A DNA stretch of 64,000 nucleotides, taken from Panonychus citri. Its lineage: Eukaryota > Arthropoda > Arachnida > Trombidiformes > Tetranychidae. The notes beneath the pieces were generated by a model that did not search any database, was not told the origin of the DNA, and saw only the letters and a list, made by a program, of their open reading frames with translations. This document shows, one piece after another, positions 33,343 through 47,700 of this stretch (its first letter is position 1; each line of letters starts with the position of its first letter). The translations under genes and the position numbers were made by a program. The stretch covers positions 124,001-188,000 of the forward strand of contig NW_026515514.1 of assembly GCF_014898815.1 (NCBI RefSeq), read 5' to 3'.

Positions 33343-36300
33343 TAAAACTCTCCCTTTCTCACCAAAACCAGATAAAAAGAAAAACAAAACACAAAACACA
33401 AAAAGGAATAAAAAAAAGAAAATTAAAACACCAAATGAAACAGAATTAACCAAAATGTTAATTGAGAACAAAATTTTTGGTTAATTATGAAAAAATCTTT
33501 AAAAAACCAGAATCGCCAATTTTTCATTCGATCATCAAAAATCGATCAATTGGTTCTCTTTCTTCTTCTCTTTCGACAAACCACCAAAATCGAAAACACA
33601 CTTGTCATAATCGATTCCTATCCAAATCGACAAAATCGTTCACCAAAAAGCGCGCGTAACATATGGTAGACAAAAATTTTCTCTCAAAGAATTGATCATC
33701 AGCGCCATCTCTTACCACCCAATGCAACTAAATCAAATGAACTCGATTCAAGAAAAATTTAGTTTTCAATTTAATTGTTTGAAATCATTTGAAAATTTAT
33801 TAAATCAATCCTATGATTACAATGCTGTCTTTTTGTTTGGTTAGGTGAAAATTAATTGTAACATAATTGTTTTGTTTTGTTTCCTCATGTATTGTTTTTG
33901 TTTACACATGAAAATTTGGTTAAATTGTTTAAGTAAAGAAAATAAAATTAAACCAGATGATCAAGTTGATTAATGAATCTAATCATAATGTTTAAATGGT
34001 TAGTTAATTAATCATAATGAATTAATAATATTATTATTGTTTTGGTTTGGTTTGTTTGGCCAATTAAACAATTTCATCAGATTTTACAATTTAATTCATT
34101 TTAATTTCATTTTTTTTTGTTTGCTTCAATAATAATAAGTAATAATTAAATCATTTCAATTATTTAACAAGTTAATTATGATCAATCTAATGTCCAATTA
34201 AGTTGGAAAATAAATTATTATCATTAATCATCCCAAAATTGTAGTCATCTTAATTATGTATATATAATATATAATCAATTAATCATTTCAAGTTGATATA
34301 TTATATTGGTTTACACATATTTGCAAACATTTAAGTTAATTGTTAGCATTAGGATTCTCAATCAAATCTTGTTGTTGATTATTATTTATTGTATTATTAT
34401 TATCAATTCAATAGATATTTATTTAGTTTTTCAATAAGCTTTTAATTGCTCAAGTTGATCAATAATCTTAGGAAACGGAAATGATGAGGAAAAGGGGGAA
34501 AGAGGAAGAGAGAGAGAGAGAGTTGAAAGAAAGGAAGAAAAATGAAAGTAAAAGAAAGAGACAGTTAATTTAATCTGATTCTGAGATTAGAGAGAGAGAG
34601 AGAGAGAGAGAGCAAAGTCGATAGGAAAAAGAACTCGAGATCAGATTAACCGTTATAATTATACAGATAGTTAACAAATGAGTTAGTTAATTAGGAGAGA
34701 AAGTTATTAATTTTATCATCATTAGACATTTTATCTTCATCGTTTCGATTAATAATCTTATCATTTACCTATGGGTGAGTGTTAATATCAATCAGAACGA
34801 AAAACAATTAATCGAAATTTTCTCTCAATAATAATAATCGACCTTACGAAATTCAATTAATTTTTGTTTCTCTTCCATCATAATGATGATAACGAGGATA
34901 GAAAATGAGTCACCCTGCTAATATAATCGTTCCAACAGAATTGAGAATTCAATGATTATTATCTCACCGAGAACGTTAAAGTGATATATTAATAATAACA
35001 ATGATAATAATATCGTTCTCATCAACGATCATGTGACTTATCGTTAGCATTTCGATTATAAGTGTTACGAAACTTGTATAATATTCAATCAAACGTTAAC
35101 TTTTTTTTTAAATACTTAATTAGAGGCACAATTATAATTAACCTAGACTAATATTCAATGGATATTATCGTCTAGTCTTGATCATTAAACTATCTTCAAG
35201 AGTCTCTGGCAGCATTCATATGTTACAGTAACAATGATGATGGTTTTTCAATGTAATAATAATAATAATAATAATAATAGTTGTTTTCAAGGATAATAAC
35301 GATTAATATAATGTTATAATTAGAATGATTAATGAGCATAATTAATAGAAAATAAAAAAGAAACGAAAGACAAAGTAGAATTAAAATAGAACAAAAAAAA
35401 ATGAGATAATAATGATAATCGGAATTAACTACGAACTTGGGTACCAACTGATTAAAAGGTTCTTAAAAAAAGGCAACGATAACATACCCAGTTGATTGTA
35501 GTTGTTACAATTAAAATTACAATTTTCGTTGATTAGATATTAGATTAATTTACTAAATGATGAAGCGAACAAGTCAAAGGATTAGGATTATCATTGTTTT
35601 CATTTACTTGATTCCTGATATTTTGCTACTTGTGGGAATTAAGGATTAAGTGCAAATTGTAATTAGAAAGAAACAATAAATTCTGTTCACTAGTTTAATC
35701 AATAATCAAATGGAAACTCAAAAGTTACGAAAACAAAAAAGTTTTTCTCAACTTAGATGTTAATCCAAATAAACTATTGAAACTATTGATCGTTTAAAGT
35801 TTGGTTGATTAGTTGATTTGTTTGTTGGATCGACTAATGGTTAATGGAAACTACCGTTAAAATGAAAAGAGATAATTAAATTGCAATGATTAAATTAAAA
35901 TGTTGACACAATTCGTTGTTTGAGCTACCTGTTGAGGACTGGACTGAGTGAATATCGACCAGGCCAAATGTGAGTGTGTGAGTGAACGGAAGGGGATGAT
36001 AGTAGGTTTAATATTACAGTTGATGAATAATTTAATTCTCATCATCATCATCAGCTGATAGTTAATATACATGATTTTTTTTTATAGTGAATTAAATGAT
36101 AGCCCTAAGTGATTATAATGGATTGATTTTTTTTTGGATTTGAAAGAAAATGATTACAATTGGATTGAAAATTAATCGTAGTTCATATTTGCATTGCGAA
36201 CTGATTATCGATTCTGCTATTTGGTTTTCGATGATTTCAAAGTTACTTTTGTAAATCTCTCATAATCTAATTGAGCATCTCTGAGATTGCACCTAATGGA

Positions 36301-38074
36301 CTCGTTTATTTATATATTATAATGGTTCATCTGAACATCCGATATTCTTATTTATATATATATAAGGATAAAGATGAAAACAAAAATCAGCTGATTGGAA
36401 AATGAGAAACAGGATTAGCATAATCACTAAGTTGCTAATATTTGGTGATCAATGATGAGGACAAAATGCCTGGAAAGGGATTAGTAGAGACCAGAGGTAT
36501 TGGATTATCTGAATGTGGAATCAGAACTTTTGTTATTTGCTATAGAAAAGGTGAATTGATGTTTCGTTGGAACTGTCTCTTTCTTTTTCTCTTTCTTTTC
36601 TTTTTCTTCTCTTTAACATTTTCGTTATTGGAAACAAAATCAATCGTCGATGTTTTTTTGTTGTTGTTGTCAATGCATAAAAACTCAATGAAGTAATCTA
36701 ATTGAAAGGAAAAGGTATTAATAATAATCATGGAAAAGATTATCTTGAAAATCGTTTTTCTATCATAATAAAAGATAGGGAATCATATTGAGAATAAGAA
36801 GAAGGAAGTAAAAGAAAAGGTCACTCGAAATACGATTTTTTTTTCCAATGGAAATTACAATAAGAATGTTCTCTTATATTTAAATTCTTTTTTAGTGTTG
36901 AGCATGGAAACTAAAGAACGATAATAGTAAAATAAATAGAAATTATCATGTTCGAGATAAAAAAAAAGAAACAAATCGAAAGTAAAAGGAAGAAGATTAT
37001 TATCGAGACAAGTAAATGAACGACAATTGGAATATATTGAGTTTCGTTCACAAACATTTTCCATTCTCGACCCATTGATTATCAGTTCTAAGAACTAAAT
37101 TCTCAAAAGATTTCCAATTTTCTTTTTCTTCTTCATGTAAAGTTCAAGTTCTTTTGTTTTTCTCTCAATATTATTATTCTATTCAAATTCAGTTCAGTTA
37201 TCGATATTTTCCAATCTCCATTTTTTCAGTTCTCATTCCATCTAAAGAAACTGAAAATGCTACAATTTGTCGCTCATTTACCGTCTCGAGTAAATTAATA
37301 GAACCAGAATCAGACAAGCTCACTATTTATAATATTTATAAAGCATATTTATATTATATAATATTTATATATTTCTTGTTTTATATACTTAATTAATCAC
37401 TCAATCAGAATAATCAGGTTGGGAAGTCTATGAGATTCTGATGTTGTTTATATATAACTCTTTCAATTGGATGATAATAATCAGCATCAATCAATATAAT
37501 CATCATATTTACAGATTTAAAAGCTCAATAACTTGGAAATGGAGATATAATAATGCTGAAAAACATGAGCAAAGAATAAGCATTGAAAGAAAAAACCGAT
37601 GGCAATCATTTTATCATATCATCTGATTCGCTTGAGACTCGATGTGTGTTTAGTTTTCATGTACGATTTCTGATTTTTCTGAACAAAAAAAGTTCAGATA
37701 ATTTCCAATCATCAATGGAAATCGTTAATTGTTGTTGTTGCTTTTAAGGGTTAGGATTATACTTCGTCGTTATCGTTATCGTTATCGTCGTTATCGTCGT
37801 TATCGTCGTCGCCGTCGCCGTCGATTTGAGATAGAGTTTGCTAATTGCGCTTACCAATTCAATCGATTGATTTGTTTTGTTTTCTTTATACAGTTGAACG
37901 TTTTACTTTTGGTGTGATAATTAATAGGCTATTGGTTTAGGTATCGAAATGGATTTAGGTTTTGTCTGGTGTTTCCGTATCCGGGTTCATTTACAGTTGT
38001 TGATGTTGCTTCGAGGCTATAATTATATACGTGACATCCTTTTCTAATGAACACAATTAAATTAATTGTACAAT
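33343..38074. other. AT-rich non-coding region between timeless and complexin
   Basis: 4.7 kb with the timeless promoter at the left end and the complexin 3' UTR or downstream sequence at the right. Contains (GA)n at 34509-34522 and 34589-34612, an (ATA)n run at 35254-35279, and a GC-richer CGT/TATCGT repeat at 37764-37823. No convincing coding exon on either strand. Confidence 0.5.
37764..37823. repeat. CGT/TATCGT microsatellite near complexin 3' end
   Basis: An imperfect array of CGT and TATCGT units, ending in CGCCGTCGCCGTCG. It is the most GC-rich spot in the surrounding 20 kb and lies about 250 bp past the complexin stop codon, possibly in its 3' UTR. Confidence 0.8.
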
Positions 38075-38681
38075 TTATTGGATTACACATTTTCCTTCGA
38101 TGGTACTTTTCAATTCGTTTACTTGAGTTTCTATCGTTGTTTTGATTTCTATTTATAGTGAAGAAAAATATAAAAAAAAAGAGAGAGATAAAAGTTAATT
38201 GGATTAATAAATGATAATTTGAATCTCGATTCTGATAATTACAATAGTGTAACATGAGATGAAACTACAATTATTATTATTATTTTACTCTTAATTCAAT
38301 ATTTACTCATTAATCTACTGATATCATGGAAATGTAAACCTTTTCAAACTAATCAATTAGGAAAGACGATCATGATAATCAAATATGAAAATATTAATAG
38401 TAATTAACCCAATGAATAGTCAGTTTAACAATTTAACTTATATAAGTATAAAAATATTCATTTCAACAATTGAATATCATTTAGGTGGTGAACTATCATC
38501 ATGAACATGATCATCTCCTTTTTGTCTTTTCATGGGATTGAAGAAATAGAATTTTTTTTCTTAGTCTTTCAAGAATTCAAACAATATTATCTGAAGGCAA
38601 TGGAAAGTTATTGGCATTTATTATATCAAATGGAACTTTGAGAAACTATTAAGATGAATAGAGGAGACAGAAACTGTCGAG

Positions 38682-38739
<58 letters not shown>

Positions 38740-41700
38740 TAGAAAGTGTCAAACTCATTTGCATTCTTATAGTGTTAGTACAGGTTCTTGGAATACTCGG
38801 AGATATGGTGAATATTGCTGAGAGCTATTCATTGGCAAATAGTTTGTAGATTCATTTGTAAATATTGCAAGAGATTGAACATGAAATTAAGAAGAAGAAG
38901 AAAAAAAAATTGCCCTCAGGCTATCGACATGATAACGTCAAACGAGTTCAATTTGTGTTCTACATTTGTAACTAGTTTTATATTATAAGTATTAGAGGCA
39001 AAAATTATCATCACAGTATTGAAATAACCTAATCAATTATCATGATAATCGTTTTTAATTACAAGAGCTGATAAAAGATTGAGGTTAAAATTGATTCTTG
39101 AATCAATAAGTAACATCAAAGGTAAACTTGAAATTTGCTACTCAAACAAATTCATGAAAAGTATATATCATTTAAGATGGTTAATGATCCATGATGATTT
39201 ATCATCATGACTAATTGATTTTCGAAGAGTAAAAAAAAGTTCTTGCTGTTCTTGACTTGTCTCTTGATCGAGTTCATGAGTCCAGTCTAATTGATTAAAC
39301 GTAAAGATGATCATCTCTTTGTTATTTCTTTGCATAATTTGTCTCTTATCCATTGATGATAATCCCTGAGTTGAAAATATCTCATGATAAAAGTAAGAAT
39401 AAGTGAAAGAGAGAGAGAGAATCAACTAAAAAAGTTCTGACTTCTTTCATGAGAATAACTTTATTATATTCGGTTAATGAAAACATTGTAAGTATAAGCA
39501 CATTATTGTTTGATTGTTATTATTATTATCGATCATCTGAATCATCACAATCAACATGATCATGGAGAGAGAGAGAGCTGATCATGTTTACTCATCGTAT
39601 TTTCATCACAATCAACATATTCTATTGGAAACCTTCAACCAATTTCAACATTTAACTCTCAATAATGATAATAATCTTATCAATCATTTCAGGCTGAATC
39701 ATTTTCCATGAAGAAGAAGAAAACAAAAATAATGTAGCTTAACATTCAGGTAAATTTATTATCTTGACTGAAATTCAGTAACAAACTGAATCTTTTATAA
39801 TCTCAACTGATCAATGGTTCTAAATGGTTAAAGGTAAATAGCTACAGTAGTTAAGCTAATCCATTAAGTCAACAGTGATTAAGTTTTCGTTGTAATAGTT
39901 ACGATCTTTGGATGCACAGTTAGAACTTTTTTTCTTCTCAATGTTTATCAACATTCGAGTAGATTGATTTTTACTTTTTCATTTTAAATTTGAATGAGAA
40001 ACTGATTATTATGATTCTATTACGTTTTCACACTTTCAACTAATCAAAGGTTTAAATTTTCACAAGTTAATCAGTAATTACGATCTATTATCGTTCTCGA
40101 GCTGTGATACCTAATGAATATTCATTGATCTGTAATAAAAAATTCATGATATTCAATTTTTGTCTCATAGTGTAACTGATTCCATGATCGTGATAATAAA
40201 ATAGAAACAGATAAAAAAAGAGACTTTAATTATATTCCAGTTTCGAAAGAATAAAATTTACTGTTATTATTATTGAAAGATAAATTTTATCTTCTTATAA
40301 TAAGATGAGAAGATGAAAAAAACACTATTCGATTCAACGATCGTTTATCGTTTTAGTAGTTTGATCATCATTTAGATGAGAATGAAAAAACAAACATGAA
40401 ACTCGGACTCTCATTGAACCAATGGTCAGAATCACTGGACAGGGAATTGAGAATCTTGTTGAGATGAGTTATCAGAATAAACTTTTCGCCTCATAAACAA
40501 TTTAAATTAATCACTGGCGACGAATAAAACGAAAAGTTCAACTGTTCATCCCACGAACTTTCAATTTACTCCACAATCGTAGTGCTAATTAATTGAACTT
40601 TTATTTGATCATAACGATTATGAATAACTCGAGCTATTCAATTATATCGTTTTGGATAACAATAAATGCTTTAGTTTTTACAAGAACATGTTCAGTTATC
40701 TGGAATTGAAAGTTTTTCCAAACATACAAGTCTATCAATTTTGAATTGATCGGAAAATCAATGATCATCACGATCAATATTTTTCATTGAACTTCAAATT
40801 TGTGTTGAGATACAATGTGATTAACATGAACAGAGTATAATAGTCTTGGTGTATAATATTAATAAAAGTTAAACTGGAAAGGGATTAACGAATTAGTTGT
40901 AATCTCTTGGACCTTGAAGTTGTTTTTTTTTGCTGTTTGGGAACCTCAAATTTGGCCATTATTTTGTTCAAGATTTACCTCGAAAAGCAAGCAAATATAA
41001 TATAAAGGAAATAGAGTAAAAAAAGTTCCATAATACCATGGAAAAGGTTGAGGTTAACGAATTGAAGAATAAGTAGAAAATAAGAAAATGAAAAGTAAAA
41101 GTAAAAGTAAAAGGTATAAGATTGAGAATAAGAATTTAGATGTAAAGATAAATTCTATGAGTTTCTCTAGAGAATCGAGCCAAGAATTTCATGGTTATTT
41201 CATTGAGAGAATAAAATATTATCTTTGATGATTTAGAATCAAGATGAAAATGAAGATGATCAACAATCCAACCAAGTTTACACTCTTTGATTAGGAACTG
41301 TGACCCTTAAGCCAAACCATTGCCATTCCTCTGTGGGCTCTCTGAGGTTTCCCGAATTATGGTGACATGAACCACAAACAAATCTTTTTCCTTGTACAAG
41401 ATTATAAATGAGAATCATTATCATCATCATGCTAACAGAATATACAGAATACCAATACGAATCTCATGGAAGCAAAAAAAAGAGGTCAAATTGGTGAGAT
41501 ACAATTGATCAACTTCTCTGATTTATTCAGTCGAAACTAAACAGAATTGGTGATGAAAATTACTCATGATTCAGTTTACCAAGTATTACACACAATCGAA
41601 ACACTGAACAACTCAGATTGGACTGAATAATATTGTTCGATTGGAGGAGAAAAATTAGTAAACAAAAATAGAGAATAATATTTGCTTCTCATTCGACTTA

Positions 41701-44700
41701 ATTAGAGAGGATTTATTACTCGAATTAATTAGTTTCTATTGATTAAAACTTAGAGCTCAAATTTACATATTTCATTCATTTAATTACTTTGTAAGTCCGA
41801 GAGAGAGAGAGAGAGAGAGAGAGAAAGTTTGATCATGAGAATTGAAAGTTAATAGTAAATAATTGAAGTTCCTAAAGATTTCATGAGACAAGTTATATAC
41901 ATCTAAATAGTAAAGGAGAGTGAATGAATATTTGAAAAGTTCTGAGAGAATGAATGAAAAAAGAAAGTAATTAGTGTGATTCTGAGCAATTATTGAATGA
42001 TTAGCTGAATGTTAACTCATGTTGGACAAGAGCAATCAAAATTAATCTTTTAATCCGATTTATTTAAGCATTTTAACACTAACTGAACAATCAAATAACA
42101 TTCATAAGATTAACAGTTCTTGTCATTTAGCTAATGAATACTCAGATGTATCAACTGTAATCAACTTTAATCAATTGTTTGCATGATATTAATACAAATG
42201 ACTTTCTCTTGCCCTTCAAGTTGATTGTTTCAACATTTAGAAAATAATTTACTTCAATTAAATTCACTATAATTTTACCATAATTTACTATCAATTGTTA
42301 ACCTGGATGTTGATAGAATCTGATGAGCATGAGAAAATCTTATTAAAAGAATAGTTAATTGAATCGAAATCATCTAATTTCAGATAATTCATTTTCCAAT
42401 CATGATAACTAAGTGGAAGTTTCTGAAAGTAATTTTTTTCTCTATTCTCCCTCCTTTAAGTATCTAAATCTCCTTCTGAATTGAATATGAAACTTGATAA
42501 AAAATCTTCATCACTCAAAGATTACTACTCGAATCATGTATTCTTATCTGGTCAACCCTGTAAACTTGAAAAGTTTAAAAGGAAAGTGGAGTTTAAGCTT
42601 AATAGTATGAGAGAAAAAAAAATCAATAAGATGACGCTGATATTTTCATGATTCTGTTAACATTTTATCCTGAAACAATTTTCATCCTCTTTGCTGAATC
42701 TTTTCTGTTCCTTTCACCATGATCATGATCATCATCATTATCATCTTAGGTTCTGAACAAGAGAATGAACAAATAGAAAAAAAAGAAATGGGTCAAGAAG
42801 CTTAAACAAGAGCAACATTTCAACTAATGTCTTAAGATGTTAAATAACATTGAAAGAATCGAAATTACTGCAAAACTTATATATTAGTTTCGAGAAATGA
42901 AACTATTATCATCATCGTATTAATAACTCCATAATTGGATATTATCAACATCATTGGTTAATAGTGAGCATCAAGTTATCGATTCAAATTCATTCAGACG
43001 ATTTACCGATCTTCTCAAACTCAACTAAATTAAAGTACAATGATGTGGCCTGGATGCGAAAAAATTGCCAATCAATTTGTTTCAAACTCGAAACACATTA
43101 ATGTACATGCATATACAAATCGCTTCCATTTCATCGTCTCTGATTGGAGAATCATCATGCTGAATATCATGAATTTTCCGTGTTCTCTCTCGGTTTTCTT
43201 CATCTCTACCTGTTTATCAATTGACACAAAATGATGAGGACGATAATGGAAGATAAAAGTTTTGGTTCGTCATCTTTAAAATGTCATGAAAAACGGAAGT
43301 ACAAGGAAACCAAGGATTGAAAATGTCTCTTCAATCCTTAATAAAATAAGACAAATTGTTTCTCAAGATGGATTAGCTTTTGTTTTTCTTGACAGCGATA
43401 GATTGATATTCACCATTATTGACAGTCCAAAGTAAATAAATATAATAAGAAAAAATTGCTCAAAAATATACATAATATCATTTACATAACGGTACATATA
43501 TTTTACATTTAAGTAGAGAGAGAGAGAGAGAGAGAGATAAGATGAGATGAGAATACAGGAAATGAAGAAAAATGATCATCAGCCGTAGGGATAAGTGATG
43601 AAGGAAATTTTGGTGAAATGATGTTGAGAATGTGAAAGGGAAACATGATGATTGTTTTGATGATGGTGATGAAAACTCTGAAGATTCTTTATTTTAACTG
43701 AAGAATCACCTTAAGATTTTGGAGGCGAATAAAGTAAATCCATCAGATTGATGTTCAACAAAAGGTAAAAAAAGGGAAGAGAACTGAACGTGAGACTAAT
43801 TCTGATTTCACTTGAAAGTATATTAAATACCGTTGAAGAAGATGAAGATGAAGATGAAGCAAAACACCAACAACTTTTTCTTCTTCTTTCTACCTTTTCA
43901 ATATATGGATAAAGAAGGTAAAGAAAAAGGTAAACAGCTAAAAGCTTTATGAATGGAGTGAAAAAGGAACCACAAAAAACGGTCTTTCATCATCGAATAT
44001 TTTTTCTTCCTTCTTCTTGTTCATACCTTTGCCTCAGAGTTTTATCCAAGGTGAAAAGCTTTTTTTTTGCAAGTCAATTGAATCACATTAAGTGATCTTC
44101 TCATGTCCTTGTCATTTTCAATGTTCTATTTTTTTTCATTATTGTGACCTAGAAAAAAAGACCAACCAATGTAGTATCATGATCGATGCTCTTTTTCACT
44201 GTTTTCTCCAGCATTTATCATCCACCTTTCGTTTTCTATTGAACAATTTAGCTAATTATTCACTTGATTCATTATTCTTATTCATGTACATACATAAAGT
44301 TCTGAAGGTTCGAGTAGTTTATTGTTCAATTGGAAGAGTTTAAAAAGACTATCATGTAACTCGATTTAAATGGTAGTAGATTGTGAGAATGCTCACTAAA
44401 AGAATATTATATAATATATAATAAGAAATTCGATAGTTGAAATTGATCACTCAACTTTTTTTTTCTCTCTTCGTTTTTCTATAAATTTTCATGATAAAGA
44501 AGAAAAATTTTCTTCAAGGTTATTATCAATTTGCTATCGAATTTACAAACTATTCATGTTCGTAATTTTGCTCAAACCTTTTTTCTTAAATTCGCAATTA
44601 AGTTTTACTCTCTTTTTCGCTTAATTCTCATCATCGTCATCAGCTTCTTTTCTTTTCTCTATCAATTTACTTTTAATTCAATTCTCTTGCGATTAATCAG

Positions 44701-47700
44701 TCTCTTGATTCTATTTCTATGTTCTAACGGTTTCATGATTTCGATTTTAAAACATTTTAGATATTCGATAGAAAAGTAAACCTCTTTAGTTAATGTAATT
44801 TGTTTATTTCGTTGTGTTGTTAACGAGAATCAATAGATTAATGAACATGATAAATAAAGAGGAAAATAAAAGTTTCGAACTTGTTATCACCTATGAACAC
44901 AATTTAAAGATGATCAAGAGATTATATCGTAGAACCTGAAATAGAATCAAGTTTTATCAGTCAATGGATTTTGTCTCGAATTGAATGAACCAAAACGAAA
45001 TAATCTAAACACGGAATAAGCTAAAAATTAGTTTTTCCATGGAAGAAAAAAAGTAAACTTGTCAAGTATTCGGATAAACTGAATCAATCAGAATTCACAC
45101 CCTGAGTACATACGAAAATCTGAAACAATTTACTCTCTTTTTTTTCACTATTTCGTCTCCCGAATCAGATCAAAATTGACTCTCATGAGAATCGCTTGAA
45201 ATCACATCAATTTCAACTACTGGAAGAGAGAAAGAGATGAAAAAAACTTAAATAAAATTTCATTATTCAGGTAATTTCATGTTGAAACAATCTCAGGATC
45301 GTTACTGGATTTGAACATCTCTGTCATCTTAGATTGATTATCTAATGTAGGCCATTGATTAAATGAACAACACTCAGGGACAAGTTTCATTATAATACAT
45401 TTGCCTTCAAGTATTAGATTGATTCCTTTTCATATTCATCCCTTCATGATGTTATATATCTTATATCCCATGGTAGTTGTGAAACTGACTGAAGAAAAAA
45501 AATATCGGAAGGCAATTACCTTGACATGAGAGCGAGAGACAAAGAGTAGAGATTACAAGTCGAGGTTTAAATTATCATTTCCAGTGAATATCATATCAGA
45601 TGAATTGAGTAATTATCAGAATTTTGCAAAATAAATATAAGAGATAATCGATAAGAGTAAAGTAATTAACTGAACACGATTGAGTTGATAATCGATCTTA
45701 ATGTTACCATTAGATTTACATGAAGATAATTTAATAATTAATCAACTGTAGGTGAGAATAGAGATAAATAAATAAATTGAAATGTAAATTGATTTAAGTT
45801 AATGAATCAAGAAATTAGATGCGATTAATTTTATCAACTTTTCTCTCGATACAAATTGTAACAAATTCAACCAATTAAAGTTAATGTGAAACTTTGCAAA
45901 GGTAAATTTCAGGTAAATTGTTGGCTAATTGTAATGATACTTTTTCCTCATTCTTTCATTGTTTCTTAGACAATTAATTTATCCTTGATTCTCTGAAAAT
46001 CATACTAAGTACAATTTAATCTTCGAAGCTTCGAAAATTTAGTTCTAATAGACCAAAGCGCATGTCTTATTAGATAATTTTTCTCTTTCCCAATGTAATT
46101 TGAATCATCGATTTGATTCAGTTGAACATTATCATTATTATTATTCCTTACGAACAGAATAGAACAAAAAAAAAACAAATAATAATCTCAATCTACTGGA
46201 TTAAATTTGTTTTCCAATCTTTGGGATACTCATATTAATGTCCCATAAATATAATAATTATTAAGCTTTTGATAGGATTTGATAATCATAATAATATGAT
46301 CCAAGTCCATTGTTGATTATTATCATGATTATTTTGTTGATTAAAGTGCTTGTATTCAGTTACATGATTGTTCAAGTTGATTACATGATATCTACATATA
46401 TCTCTGAGTGTCCGGATGAATTAATGTATTAGCTTATTATTACCTTGAGTTATTTTAATACACTTTTAATACACATAATTTACTGATAATCTTTTACTTT
46501 TCATCGTTTGATGCTCAATTTTTTTTTCTCGAGGAATCATTAGTAGATAGATTAGATAACCGAGAAAGAATAGTAAAAAAAAACGATAACAAGGTTCGTG
46601 ACAGTTGATTAGTCAACATGGGAATAGAACCTTTCGTTTTTTATTCAATTAATTACGACTTATCATTATTATCACCAATCTATTTTCTGAATATATGTAC
46701 ATGACTCTCTCTCTGTCTTTTTGGAACGATTCATATTTATTAGCTTAACTTTTTCATATTTCATGGAAAAATAAAAGAGATATAAACTTGTTGTTTGGTT
46801 GACATGAGTATCTTTGTGTGAGAATTCATGATTCCCATGAATTTAAAACTGAAAACGATGATTATTGATGAGAATTTCTGTTCCTGTCAGATTATTTTTA
46901 CCTTTTCTCTCTTTGTTGTAAAGCAAAAAGTATTATATCCATTTCGTTTTATTAAAAGTAAAAGTCTTTCTATCATTTATCTATTTGATAAATAATCTAA
47001 ATGACAACATTGTTAGTACATCAATGAAAATGTCATAAACTTTTTTAATCACATCAATTGAAATTAACGCAACATTTATCACCATTAGAATCTAAATCCT
47101 TATTCCAAATCATTTTATCGTCATTCTTTTACTATTATTGTATTCATTGAATCGTATTCAATACAATCTTATTAAGAGCATTTATCTTACGACTAATCTA
47201 ACGGTTGTTTACGTTTCTCTCCTTAATGATTATGCAAATAATGTTAATGATGAAGATGAAGATGAAGATAAGAATGATAGAGAATTAGTTTCTCTCTCTT
47301 TCTTATTGTTTCCATTATAATTTAGAGTCAAACTGTTTACACTTTAGTATCTTATTAAAGGGATTTGTTTATTTTCGTTGAATTTTTAATACATTATCCA
47401 AATGAGATCTAATTAAGAAGGAGAATATTCTGATTCTATTTTGATTGTTAACAGTTAACAGACAAATATAATTAGTTAATTTATTATATGCACCAATTGA
47501 GAATCACTTAATTGTTTATATGTATATTTATTGTAGTAGGTTGATAGTATTACAGTATTGTTATTAGTGTTCTCATAATTACCTGATCACATCTCGTAAA
47601 GCCTATTGGGATTGAAAGCTAAAACCAAGAGATGTAAAGTTTAACCTGATAATTGATTGTTAAGATGAATATGTTATATGAGATAAAATTGATTAATCAA

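Noticed and set aside
37929..38255. 108-residue minus-strand frame overlapping the complexin last exon
   Set aside because: Out of frame with the conserved complexin C-terminus, which is supported by phase and its CAAX ending.
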